DNA from: Deltaproteobacteria bacterium
GTDB lineage: Bacteria > Desulfobacterota > Syntrophia > Syntrophales > UBA5619
Direction: 5' to 3'
Length of the DNA stretch: 64,000 nucleotides
NCBI GenBank assembly: GCA_021372695.1
Contig: JAJFTY010000210.1
Span: 1 to 64,000, forward strand
Position numbers and translations under genes: made by a program. Under the pieces are notes generated by a model. It made no database searches. It had not been told where the DNA came from and saw only the letters and a program-made list of their open reading frames with translations. Every line of letters begins with the position of its first letter. Position 1 is the first letter of the stretch. Below are positions 1 through 7,789 of this stretch, piece by piece.

Positions 1-132
1 CTCGCAATTCGGCGGAACCTCGTCGAGAAGGATCTTTGCCGACAGGGCCCGACCGCCCAGGAGTCTGTATTCCGGCTTTTCAACCGTGGTCATTTCCTTC
101 GTCGTCATGTTCACTTTGATAATCACTGGCAT
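1..132 (-). CDS. Aldehyde:ferredoxin oxidoreductase, N-terminal 44 codons (partial)
   Basis: This is the start of a gene that runs off the left edge. The 44 residues begin MPVIIKVNMTTKEMTTVEKP and continue with the stretch YRLLGGRALSAKILLDE, the N-terminal signature of tungsten-dependent aldehyde:ferredoxin oxidoreductases (AOR family). Members oxidise aldehydes to carboxylates, or run in reverse, with ferredoxin and a tungsten-bis-pterin cofactor in the cytoplasm. The ATG at 132 is preceded by GAGAGG at a suitable distance. The gene follows the MmgE/PrpD gene by 11 bp on the same strand, so the two are probably cotranscribed. The pterin and cluster ligands lie outside the window, so subfamily and substrate cannot be judged. 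Confidence 0.8.
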   Translation of the reverse strand, partial: MPVIIKVNMTTKEMTTVEKPEYRLLGGRALSAKILLDEVPPNCE

Positions 133-143
133 AAACGTACCTC

Positions 144-1469
144 TCACTTCCTGAACAGATTGGCAAACTCCTCGATATTCTGTACAGATTCAAAATTCCA
201 AACTGTGGTGACAATTTCATCAATCCGCCTCGGGGAAAATTGTAATGCCAAAAGGTCCCGTGCCTTTTTTTCGAGAGCTTCATCGTCAAGCGGATTCCAG
301 GGATCGCCCAGCGGATGTTCCACATGACATGAATAACTTTGACCGTCATTGAGGTGAATGCATACCTCCGCCTCACTATCGTTCAACGCCGGGTTCAGTG
401 AAATTGAAACTTTCTCCGTACATTTCAGGATATTCTTGTTTTTCCCACATTCATCCTGGAAAAGATCGATTCCGGCCCTCCCTTCGAGCAGTGCAATCGC
501 CGCACAGTAGCTAGAATTGAATTTTAAATCGAGTGCTGAATCCATGCTTGTTTTGCAGGCATTGTCCTGACAAAAACGAGACACGCAACACTCCACTTTC
601 TTTACCTCTTCCGGTTGAATGTGATGAGTATTTCTTAATTGTATGATTCCATAGATCAGGGGATGTGTATACAGACACGAGGGATAGGGTTTGAAGCTAA
701 TTCCCATGATGTTGTATTCTTGGCCCAAACTTCCAAACCCCCTCTCGTAGCTAAAATCTCCGGAGAACAGGGACCCCAAACCTTTTTCACCCTCAATAAT
801 GTTTTCAGGGGCCGTATATCCACGCTCGGCCAGCAGAACGGCAAGCAGACCATCCGCCGCAGCCTTTCCAGAATGGAAAGATTTTGTCATGGTGCCAAAT
901 GCCATGCGGATCCCCGATGACTGAGACCCGGCAATCCCCAGAGCATAGATCAGGCGGGCAGTGGTTAACTCAGCCATTTTTCCAACACCGGCAGCAGCAC
1001 CAAAACGACCCATTGTTGACGTCGAGTGCCAACCTCTGTCATAGTGTGACGCTCCCATGGCTTTGCTGATCCGTGTCTCTGCTTCTATCCCGAGGATGAG
1101 AGACAGGAGGAATTCTCTGCCGCTTGATTTTTTCCACTCGCCATAGGCAATTAACGCCGGAATCACGCAAACGCTCGGATGTAGCAGGGCACCCAAGCAA
1201 GTGTCGTCATAATCGAGAATGTGCGACATCGTTCCATGAACTAGTGCAGCATTGAACAGGGACGTCTTCGTCTGTGTACCATACAAGCTTGCCTGTTCAT
1301 TGCCGCCGAGATATTTCACTGTATCGATCAGTATCTGGGTAGCTTGGTCTTCCAATCCACCAATGGCTACACCTGACCAATCCAAAAGACATCGTTTGGC
1401 CTGGTGGACAATGTCAGGCCGCATTTGTTCAAATCTTGAGTCATGCAGAAACTGTATAAAATGCTCCAT
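144..1469 (-). CDS. MmgE/PrpD family protein
   Basis: A 441-residue member of the MmgE/PrpD superfamily, which includes 2-methylcitrate dehydratase and cis-aconitate decarboxylase-like enzymes acting on small tricarboxylic or dicarboxylic acids in the cytoplasm. Family features are the early CLLDWSGVAIGG segment, HGTMSHILDYDDT near residue 90, and a C-terminal domain rich in SYSCHVEHPLGDP-type sequence. The reading frame stays open to 1553, but the ATG at 1469 has a good GAGGAG site and starts at the usual family N-terminus, so I chose it. It sits between the tct transporter genes and the AOR gene, suggesting it acts on the imported acid. The exact reaction cannot be read from sequence. Confidence 0.85.
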   Translation of the reverse strand: MEHFIQFLHDSRFEQMRPDIVHQAKRCLLDWSGVAIGGLEDQATQILIDTVKYLGGNEQASLYGTQTKTSLFNAALVHGTMSHILDYDDTCLGALLHPSVCVIPALIAYGEWKKSSGREFLLSLILGIEAETRISKAMGASHYDRGWHSTSTMGRFGAAAGVGKMAELTTARLIYALGIAGSQSSGIRMAFGTMTKSFHSGKAAADGLLAVLLAERGYTAPENIIEGEKGLGSLFSGDFSYERGFGSLGQEYNIMGISFKPYPSCLYTHPLIYGIIQLRNTHHIQPEEVKKVECCVSRFCQDNACKTSMDSALDLKFNSSYCAAIALLEGRAGIDLFQDECGKNKNILKCTEKVSISLNPALNDSEAEVCIHLNDGQSYSCHVEHPLGDPWNPLDDEALEKKARDLLALQFSPRRIDEIVTTVWNFESVQNIEEFANLFRK

Positions 1470-1534
1470 TGTATATGTTCTCCTCAATGCTAAAGCCATT
1501 CCAGTAATATCCAGGACAAAGAGCCCACGAGGGG

Positions 1535-1584
1535 AAAAAGTATCCTCACGCAAGCGACGCAGGAGGCGTCACTTGCGTGAGGAT
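1535..1584 (-). terminator. Intrinsic terminator after tctC
   Basis: Positions 1542-1560 pair with 1566-1584 in a 19-bp stem with one mismatch and a 5-nt loop. Read on the minus strand the hairpin is followed by ACTTTTT, a rho-independent pattern. It lies between the end of tctC and the start of the MmgE/PrpD gene, so it either separates two transcripts or reduces readthrough into the enzyme genes. Confidence 0.7.
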
Positions 1585-1693
1585 GGTTCACTCCGGGAAG
1601 CAGGCGAGAAAAAATCTCATTTTCTTTTCACCACATGCCCGAACATCGGACCCTGCTCCACCACTCGGACATATGGAGCCATGATTTCGAACT

Positions 1694-2683
1694 TTAAAAG
1701 TTTCTCTTCGTCCCTGTTTTTTTGTGATAATCCTTATACAGCTCGAATTCTGCGTGCAAATCTTTTTCCAACTGCTGACGACTCTTGAAAAGATAGGGGC
1801 TTTTGATTTGCTTCAATATCTGCTGAAATTCTGGACCGTCCGCGACCTTTTTGAATGCCTCAGCGAGTTTATTGCCGATAGCGTCGGGCATCCCTTTAGG
1901 GGCAATGATGATTTGTGTGTTTGGCGGAACATCAGGGCATCCCAATTCTTTCAAAGTGGGAACATTGGGATACTCGGGGTCACGTTTATCCGTCTGTGTA
2001 ACGATAAGCATCCGGAATTTTCCCTGTTGAACATAGGGGAGATGCGAACCTGCCCCACAGAGAAAATCGACATGCTTACCCAGCATGGATGTAATGGCCT
2101 CGGACCCTCCCGTGTATGGTATTGCCTTGAATTTCAACCCCTTGCACTGTGCAAGGACTTCGATGGACATCGCTTGTTGATTGTTAATTCCGTTTGAAGC
2201 ATACGTCATACCCGGGTGGGCTTTGGCATAGGCTATGAATTCCTCGGCTGTTTTATGGGGTGAATCCGCAGACACGACCAACGCTCCTGAATATCCAGCA
2301 TATTGACCGACGTAACTGAAATCGGTCATTGGGTTGTAAGGGACTTTAATGAGGTCCGGCAGTCGCATGATAGCATCGGAGCTGACAATGCCCAACGTAT
2401 ATCCATCCGGTTTTTTACTGGCCACCAAGCCGGCGCAAACCGTCGACGAAGCGCCTGCCTTTTGCTCGACCAATACCGGAACACCCAACACCTTTTCCAC
2501 ACCAGCTGCCAGCGCGCGGCCGACAATATCTGTCGTCGCACCCGCTGCGAAACCAACATATAATGTAATCGGTTTGTTGGGGAAATCCTGCGCGAGTACG
2601 ACCGATGCAGGAATGCCAGTCAAAATTGTCAATGAAATTACGCCCAAAAGAATTAATCTGATTTTGCTCATCTTCAATCTCAT
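1694..2683 (-). CDS. Tripartite tricarboxylate transporter substrate-binding protein (TctC/Bug family)
   Basis: A periplasmic solute receptor of the TctC/Bug family, 329 residues. The N-terminus MRLKMSKIRLILLGVISL is a signal peptide that should be cleaved after the Ala of VVLAQ, leaving DFPNKPITLYVGFAAGATTD, the typical mature start in which the PxGAGGxxD-like loop binds a carboxylate. The ATG at 2683 has AAGGAGA seven bases upstream. The frame is open to 2854, but that extension overlaps tctA and lacks a site. The receptor works with the membrane proteins encoded just upstream (TctA, TctB). The ligand is unknown; Bug receptors bind varied organic acids. A strong terminator follows the gene. 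Confidence 0.9.
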   Translation of the reverse strand: MRLKMSKIRLILLGVISLTILTGIPASVVLAQDFPNKPITLYVGFAAGATTDIVGRALAAGVEKVLGVPVLVEQKAGASSTVCAGLVASKKPDGYTLGIVSSDAIMRLPDLIKVPYNPMTDFSYVGQYAGYSGALVVSADSPHKTAEEFIAYAKAHPGMTYASNGINNQQAMSIEVLAQCKGLKFKAIPYTGGSEAITSMLGKHVDFLCGAGSHLPYVQQGKFRMLIVTQTDKRDPEYPNVPTLKELGCPDVPPNTQIIIAPKGMPDAIGNKLAEAFKKVADGPEFQQILKQIKSPYLFKSRQQLEKDLHAEFELYKDYHKKTGTKRNF

Positions 2684-2763
2684 GTCATAATCTCCTTCTT
2701 TATGTATGGTTGATTTTTTCGCCATCTTCCGAGATCGGAAGACTGGCCCGTCAATGAATCGAC

Positions 2764-4269
2764 TCACTCCTCCAGGGCTGTGATCACTTCCCGCTTCTTG
2801 CGGATCGAAGGCAAGACGGCCATGAGCAGAAGCAAAGCAGCCAGAATTAGACATCCCAAGGATATTGGACGTATCAGAAAAATGGTAAAATCCCCACTGG
2901 ACATTAACAGGGATTGGCGCAAGGACCGTTCTAGGATAGGGCTTAGGACAAACGCCAAGATCATCGGGGCAGGCTCATATCCAAATTTTCTCATCAGATA
3001 GCCCACCACACCGAAGAGCAGCATAATAGCCGCATCCGTCGTGCTGTTGTTCACTGAATAGGCTCCAATGAGACAAACGAACAGAATCATAGGAAAGAGA
3101 AGGCCATAGGGAATCTTGAGGATCTTGACCCAAAGACCGATGAGGGGCAGGTTCAATACTAGGAGCATGACATTTCCGATGTACATACTTGCAATGACCC
3201 CCCAGAACACATCCGGATGCTCCTGCAGCAGCATGGGACCGGGAGTAATACCATGGAGCATCAAAGCACCCAACAGAACCGCCTGGACAGCTCCCACCGG
3301 AATCCCCATGGTCAACAAGGGCACAAAACCCGCGCTTGCGGCTGCATTGTTGGCCGATTCGGGACCGGCCACCCCCGCAATAGCCCCATGGCCAAACTTT
3401 TCCGGATGCTTGGAATTCATTTTTTCAACGGCATAGGCAGCAAACGATGCAATGACTCCTCCCCCGCCAGGAAGCATGCCGAGTCCAAACCCAACAATCG
3501 ACCCACGAACGATAGCCCATTTGCTTTCCCTCCAATCCTGAAAGCTCGGCAGGAGACCGCCAACCTTCGAAGTCACAACGCTTCTCTGAACCACTTTCTC
3601 CAGATTCAAAAAAATTTCCGCTATTCCGAAGAGTCCCATCGCCATCGGCACGATCCCCAGCCCGTCAAACAACTCAGGAATATCAAAGGTAAAGCGGGCG
3701 GCCCCGGTCATACTGTCCAGACCGATAGTTCCCAAGATGACCCCTACTGCAGCAACCATCAACGATTTTGCCATGGATTTTTCAGTCAGAAACGTAAGGA
3801 TCACGAGTCCCAGAATCATCAGTGAGAAATATTCAGGGGCGCCGAATTTCAGGGCCACAGAAACCAAGGCCGGGGAGATGGCCTGGAGCACAACCAGACT
3901 AAGCGTTCCTGCGATAAAGGAGCCGAAGGCCGCAATTCCCAGAGCTGGCCCGCCTCGACCTTCAAGAGCCATCTTATATCCATCCAGGCAAGTGACGACG
4001 GAGGCTGCCTCTCCCGGTATGTTTACGAGAATAGATGTTGTTGAGCCACCATAGTAAGCCCCATAGTAGATACCCGATAGCATAATGATGGCTGTCGTCG
4101 GTGGAAATCCATAAGTCACGGGCAGAAGGATCGACATGGTCGCCAATGGACCAAGCCCTGGAAGGACGCCGACCAGGGTCCCAAAAAAAACGCCGACAAA
4201 ACAGAAAAAAAGGTTATTCCATGTGCTTGCAATGCTGAAGCCAGTTATAAGACTTTCAAAAAAATCCAT
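2764..4269 (-). CDS. tctA: Tripartite tricarboxylate transporter permease TctA
   Basis: The large membrane subunit of a TTT-family secondary transporter, 501 residues with about 11-12 hydrophobic segments. The family signatures are visible: GTLVGVLPGLGPLATMSILL near residue 30, YYGAYYGGSTTSILVNIPGE near residue 70, and a second PGGGGV motif near residue 265. These two glycine-rich repeats form the substrate pathway. The ATG at 4269 is preceded by GAGGTG. It lies between tctB and tctC in the order B-A-C. The transporter couples uptake of an organic acid to the ion gradient across the inner membrane. Confidence 0.93.
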   Translation of the reverse strand: MDFFESLITGFSIASTWNNLFFCFVGVFFGTLVGVLPGLGPLATMSILLPVTYGFPPTTAIIMLSGIYYGAYYGGSTTSILVNIPGEAASVVTCLDGYKMALEGRGGPALGIAAFGSFIAGTLSLVVLQAISPALVSVALKFGAPEYFSLMILGLVILTFLTEKSMAKSLMVAAVGVILGTIGLDSMTGAARFTFDIPELFDGLGIVPMAMGLFGIAEIFLNLEKVVQRSVVTSKVGGLLPSFQDWRESKWAIVRGSIVGFGLGMLPGGGGVIASFAAYAVEKMNSKHPEKFGHGAIAGVAGPESANNAAASAGFVPLLTMGIPVGAVQAVLLGALMLHGITPGPMLLQEHPDVFWGVIASMYIGNVMLLVLNLPLIGLWVKILKIPYGLLFPMILFVCLIGAYSVNNSTTDAAIMLLFGVVGYLMRKFGYEPAPMILAFVLSPILERSLRQSLLMSSGDFTIFLIRPISLGCLILAALLLLMAVLPSIRKKREVITALEE

Positions 4270-4286
4270 GATTCTTCACCTCTGCA

Positions 4287-4742
4287 TTAAAAATCCAATA
4301 AACCACGTGGCAATGATGCTTTAAGGAGTACGGAAAACAATAGATAGGCGCAACCCACTACGATAACAGTCACCAGGCTGGCTTTTTTCCAGGAGAATTT
4401 TTCCACCCATTTGAACATGACGAACATCATCATGAGGGACGTTAACAGGAACCCCAGTCTTTCCAAAGCCAAGATATATGCCAAAATCAGCAATCCAACC
4501 ATCATGGACTTACGCCACTTCGATTCGCTCCAAAGTGCCCCTAATTTGGACTGCTGGTCCTTACTGATGAAGGTCTGGACCAGAACGATCAGAGCCATGA
4601 GAAAGACGAAAGCCCCGGCTAAAAAAGCAAGGAATCCTGAACCCGGTGCCTGCAGGCTCCCCAGCCCCATTTGATAAGACCCGAACATCACTAACGAACT
4701 AAAAGCAAGCCAAAAAATTCCTGCCACCTTCTCAGCATTCAT
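4287..4742 (-). CDS. tctB: Tripartite tricarboxylate transporter small subunit TctB
   Basis: A 151-residue protein with four predicted membrane segments, including FWLAFSSLVMFGSYQMGLG and FLAFLAGAFVFLMALIVLVQ. This is the size and layout of the poorly conserved TctB subunit. The GLGSLQAPGSGFLAFL stretch is characteristic of the family. A GGAGG site stands six bases before the ATG. It is the first recognisable gene of the transporter operon and ends 17 bp before tctA. Its role in the complex is structural and not well defined. Confidence 0.85.
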   Translation of the reverse strand: MNAEKVAGIFWLAFSSLVMFGSYQMGLGSLQAPGSGFLAFLAGAFVFLMALIVLVQTFISKDQQSKLGALWSESKWRKSMMVGLLILAYILALERLGFLLTSLMMMFVMFKWVEKFSWKKASLVTVIVVGCAYLLFSVLLKASLPRGLLDF

Positions 4743-5081
4743 CTAAACCCTCCACCTTTTCTTGGTAAATGTATAGGGCATGTCAAACCCAAGTATTGTG
4801 AATTTTCGGTCATTCTCACAATCGATTGTCCAGAGGGGACGAATCTTAGCCAAATATCCCTTGGGCTTTTGATTCAGCCCATCTTTTACGCCTTCTGGTG
4901 GCCGAAAAACAGGGGCGACCAAGTCCATAGGAAACAAAGGGGAAACGAAAGGGCTATTCTCTGTCCTTGATAATCTCGTGATCCCGCGCCAAGACGGAAT
5001 GTATACGCATATACACGACTCAAGCGAAGGTCGTTCGGTCTTCGTCAAAAATGTTCGCCGACTCGAAATAAACAACATCAC
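4743..5081 (-). CDS. Possible leader ORF upstream of tctB, unrecognised
   Basis: A 112-codon open frame that begins at an ATG with GAGG about nine bases upstream and whose TAG abuts the tctB start codon. It lies downstream of the promoter proposed at 5210-5239, so it would be transcribed. The protein has no membrane segment, repeat or motif that I recognise, and its composition (many Arg, Ser and Pro) gives no support for a real product. It may be a chance frame in a 460-nt leader, or it may couple translation into tctB. Confidence 0.25.
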   Translation of the reverse strand: MMLFISSRRTFLTKTERPSLESCICVYIPSWRGITRLSRTENSPFVSPLFPMDLVAPVFRPPEGVKDGLNQKPKGYLAKIRPLWTIDCENDRKFTILGFDMPYTFTKKRWRV

Positions 5082-5187
5082 ATCTGCCTCAAGGGCTCTG
5101 GAACCATCTCTCTGCGACTCGCGACGTTCTATCGGTAAAAATTTACCTTTTCATCGGCGTGCCGTTCAAACAAAATTGGTCCACTAG

Positions 5188-5204
5188 ATGAAATATCATT
5201 TCAT
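5188..5204. promoter_or_regulatory. Palindromic operator candidate (IclR/KdgR-like)
   Basis: ATGAAAT and its exact reverse complement ATTTCAT are separated by ATC. The site covers the predicted transcription start of the tct promoter, where a bound protein would block initiation. IclR-family regulators such as KdgR use TGAAA-n-TTTCA palindromes, which this resembles. No regulator gene is in the window, so the protein is unknown. Confidence 0.5.
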
Positions 5205-5209
5205 GCTAC

Positions 5210-5239
5210 AGACTAGATTGTCCGCTATCTCTTTGTCAA
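5210..5239 (-). promoter_or_regulatory. Sigma-70-type promoter of the tct operon
   Basis: On the minus strand there is a perfect TTGACA (5239-5234) and, after 18 nt, TAGTCT (5215-5210). The predicted start near 5203 falls inside the palindrome at 5188-5204. The transcript would have a leader of about 460 nt before tctB. Confidence 0.5.
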
Positions 5240-5508
5240 GAGATTTTTTAGCTGCTATCGTAGGATAAGTCTCGAAAGAAGTTGATCGTGATGCTCGATG
5301 GCACCGTTGGTCAGATTACTGCGTGGAGATGGGCGCTGGACGCTCTACAAGGCCGCCAGAGTCCTTCGCTTCTTCGCTGCGACCTTTGTGGGGTCATTTG
5401 AAGGGCGGATGCTATGGAGGGCAACGTGAGGGGCCTGAGGCATCCTGCCAAAGTTCCGGATCCCCTCCCCTTCCCGTTGGAGTCGGCGATCTTTCCCTTT
5501 GCGCACTC
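5240..5508. other. Intergenic stretch between the tct promoter and the recombinase element
   Basis: No gene is supported here. The right half (about 5300-5500) is more G+C-rich than its surroundings and holds a 66-codon minus-strand frame (5311-5511) with no recognisable motif, possibly debris of an older insertion. The left half is A+T-rich promoter-type sequence. Confidence 0.5.
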
Positions 5509-5527
5509 CACCTACCTATACGTAACA
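5509..5527 (+). repeat. Left end: 7-bp direct repeat plus 12-bp inverted repeat
   Basis: CACCTAC (5509-5515) is followed directly by CTATACGTAACA (5516-5527). The second part is the exact reverse complement of the right-end sequence and the first part is an exact direct copy. Probable left attachment junction. Confidence 0.75.
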
Positions 5528-5563
5528 TAATCTGTTTACCCTATTGATTTTGGTATGTTACGT
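5520..5563. repeat. Subterminal inverted copy of the end sequence
   Basis: ACGTAACATA at 5520-5529, part of the left end, recurs inverted as TATGTTACGT at 5554-5563, 24 nt away. It could be an extra recombinase binding site or form a small hairpin at the left end. No equivalent copy was seen inside the right end, so the two ends differ. Confidence 0.55.
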
Positions 5564-5637
5564 TATGCTCACCATATTCATAAATCCAAGCATCCGTCAA
5601 GTTGATTTTGGATGACCCGTTACAGGTTCAGCCACAA

Positions 5638-5703
5638 GGAGTTATCCATAGCCGCCACCGCAGCTTTTTAGCGTAGCAGGGCGGGGCGGCTGTGGGTAAC
5701 TCC
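5638..5703 (-). terminator. Long hairpin just after the second recombinase gene
   Basis: Positions 5638-5656 pair with 5685-5703 with 17 of 19 bases complementary and a loop of 28 nt that holds further G+C-rich pairing. On the minus strand it starts three bases after the recombinase stop codon. It has no T tract, so it may stabilise or end the transcript rather than act as a classical terminator. Confidence 0.4.
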
Positions 5704-5705
5704 GC

Positions 5706-6620
5706 CTATCCAGAAGGACCCCTATTTTCTCCACTGCTTTGGTTGCAAGCCGTTCGTTGCATGATCACCTCCATGGCTTTGAAGTAATCCCTTCGTACTT
5801 TCGGGTTAGATATCCGGCAGTAACGTTGGGTGGTTCTGATGGAGTTGTGCCCCAGAAGATCCTGGATTGTAGAAAGATCTGTGTCGGCATTCAACATCTG
5901 TGTGGCCATCGTGTGGCGAAGATGGTGACAGGAGATTTTCAGGTTTGTTCTGCGGGCATAATATTCCATCCGTTTCTGGATGCCGCGAATGGATATCGGT
6001 TGCCCGGTGAGCGGTCCTTTCTCTACCAGAAAGACTTTTTTTGCTTTTGTGGCAGGCCTCACCCTGAGATATTCCAGGAGCGCATCAAGGGCATCGTTGC
6101 TGATATAGACAATCCGATCCTTGGCGCCCTTGCCATCCTTGACCAGCAGCATTCTTCGTTTGAGATCAATGTCACCGAGGGAAAGATGACCCACTTCTTC
6201 CACCCGTAAACCGCATCGGAGCATAATCATAAACATGGCTCGGTCCCTTGGCCCTTTCAAATTCTTGAAGAGGATTTCTATCTGCTCCTCTTTGAGATGC
6301 TTGGGAAGTCCCCTGGGGAGTTTCATAATGTTCGGCTTCTTCACCGGGTTCACGATCGGGATTTCCTCTTCTTCGGAGAGGTAATGATAAAACTGGCATA
6401 CGCTGTTGAGATAACAGTTTACCGTCTTTGGCTTTAACCGTTTTCCGAGGAGATAATCCATATACGCAATAATCTTCCGGTATGTCGCCTCCTCGATTGG
6501 CACATCAAGCCAGATCACAAAAAGTTTCAGGCCGTTCAAATAGTTTTTAACCGTGTTGGGTGAGATGTTCATTCTCTTTAAGAAACGCCTGTACCTGATG
6601 ATCGCATCGGTAATGTCCAT
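5706..6620 (-). CDS. Tyrosine recombinase, second gene of the element
   Basis: A XerC/XerD-like site-specific recombinase of 304 residues. It has an N-terminal SAM-like core-binding domain (about residues 1-95) and a C-terminal catalytic domain. Counting from the TTG codon at 6623 as residue 1, the catalytic residues are Arg140 (RCGLRVEEV), Lys165 or 168, His233 and Arg236 in HHLRH, His259 in GHNS and the nucleophile Tyr268 in RYCRI. The ATG at 6620 follows a GGGGGGAG site and is the better start. The gene overlaps the first recombinase by about 74 bp, so the two are translationally coupled. It should cut and join DNA at the element ends together with its partner. Confidence 0.9.
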   Translation of the reverse strand: MDITDAIIRYRRFLKRMNISPNTVKNYLNGLKLFVIWLDVPIEEATYRKIIAYMDYLLGKRLKPKTVNCYLNSVCQFYHYLSEEEEIPIVNPVKKPNIMKLPRGLPKHLKEEQIEILFKNLKGPRDRAMFMIMLRCGLRVEEVGHLSLGDIDLKRRMLLVKDGKGAKDRIVYISNDALDALLEYLRVRPATKAKKVFLVEKGPLTGQPISIRGIQKRMEYYARRTNLKISCHHLRHTMATQMLNADTDLSTIQDLLGHNSIRTTQRYCRISNPKVRRDYFKAMEVIMQRTACNQSSGENRGPSG

Positions 6621-7710
6621 CAATCTCCCCCCTTTCGATAATTGTCATGGCTCTGAAGTACTCTTCTTCACGGGTTTTATCGGTTAGCCGGGCATAGCGC
6701 CGTGTCACGTCCAGAGACGTATGCCCCATCAGCGGCTGAAGGCACTCGATCCGCATGCCGGCATTGAGAAGCTCGCTTGCAAACGTATGCCGAAGTGCAT
6801 GAAGGGAGTATCCCTTATGGGCAAGGCCGGCTTTCTCGATATACTGTTCAAAGATAAGGCGGGCTGTACTATAAGCCATGCTTTTCCTGCCCTGAGCGTA
6901 AAAAAGAAACTCACGCCGGACATCTCTTATCTTGAGCCACGCCTTCAACGCCTCCATCGCATCATCACTGAGATAAACAACACGCCCCACGCGGTTCTTT
7001 TCCCCTTCGTAAATATCGATCCTGCGATCCTTGAGGTGAAGATCGTTCAACTTGGCACTCAGCAACTCGCCGATTCTCATGCCCGTCCGTAAAAGAACCA
7101 TGATCATGGCCCGGTCTCTCGGATTATCGATTCCCGAGATGAATTGCTTCACATCGTCCGGATCCATGGCCCGCGGCAATGTCTCGGGTTTTTTCAGACG
7201 AATCCTTCTTGCCAGGACTTCAGCTCTGACAACCCCTGTGTCAATCCCATAGCCCAAAAACGCATTGATGCAGTGCAGTTTCGTCCGTACCGTCGACAAC
7301 ATCAAACGGCGATCCTGCTCATGTTCAATGAAAGCTTCGATGTCACTCTTGGTAATCTCTTCCAGACAGGTCTTGCCCGAATCCCTGATCCCGGATAGAA
7401 AGTCGTAAATAGCAATCAGCGCACTGGCATATGTCCTCGGTCGGAAGTTCCGCCGATACATACTCCGAAAATATTCCACAACATGCTCTTTCCCAGGCAA
7501 TGCCCAGCCGGCAAGGCGATCCAATGCCCAACGAAGAGCCTTCTCCTCTTGCGTATACGCAGGATAAACTACCTTTCCTGATTTCGTTTGATAGATCTCG
7601 GGTAAAATAAGAGATGGGAGAAAAACTGCCGGCCGATCATTGATTTCAAATTCCGGCAGGGATTCTTTGTCTGAAACGATACCACAATTTTCTACTGCTA
7701 TCTGGTCCAT
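6547..7710 (-). CDS. Tyrosine recombinase, first gene of the element
   Basis: A 387-residue tyrosine recombinase with an N-terminal extension of about 55 residues before its core-binding domain. Counting from the GTG at 7713 as residue 1, the catalytic set is complete: Arg213 (TGMRIGELL), Lys239, His305 and Arg308 (HALRH), His331 (GHTS) and Tyr340 (RRYARL). A C-terminal tail of about 40 residues continues past the nucleophile and overlaps the second recombinase gene. The GTG at 7713 is in frame, but the ATG at 7710 has GGGAGG at ideal spacing. The right inverted end lies 80 bp upstream of the start, so the promoter is probably within the element, near its end. Confidence 0.9.
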   Translation of the reverse strand: MDQIAVENCGIVSDKESLPEFEINDRPAVFLPSLILPEIYQTKSGKVVYPAYTQEEKALRWALDRLAGWALPGKEHVVEYFRSMYRRNFRPRTYASALIAIYDFLSGIRDSGKTCLEEITKSDIEAFIEHEQDRRLMLSTVRTKLHCINAFLGYGIDTGVVRAEVLARRIRLKKPETLPRAMDPDDVKQFISGIDNPRDRAMIMVLLRTGMRIGELLSAKLNDLHLKDRRIDIYEGEKNRVGRVVYLSDDAMEALKAWLKIRDVRREFLFYAQGRKSMAYSTARLIFEQYIEKAGLAHKGYSLHALRHTFASELLNAGMRIECLQPLMGHTSLDVTRRYARLTDKTREEEYFRAMTIIERGEIDGHYRCDHQVQAFLKENEHLTQHG

Positions 7711-7789
7711 CACTACCTCCCTTCCTGTGATTCAATAGGAAATACAGATAGATGATGAACCGAACAAACCTAAGACGCAATCATCATTT

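Noticed and set aside
5638..5703. Integron attC site
   Set aside because: The folded shape is suggestive, but the R' and R'' consensus triplets (GTT and AAC in the required context) are absent and the recombinases lack the extra helix segment expected of IntI as far as I can see.
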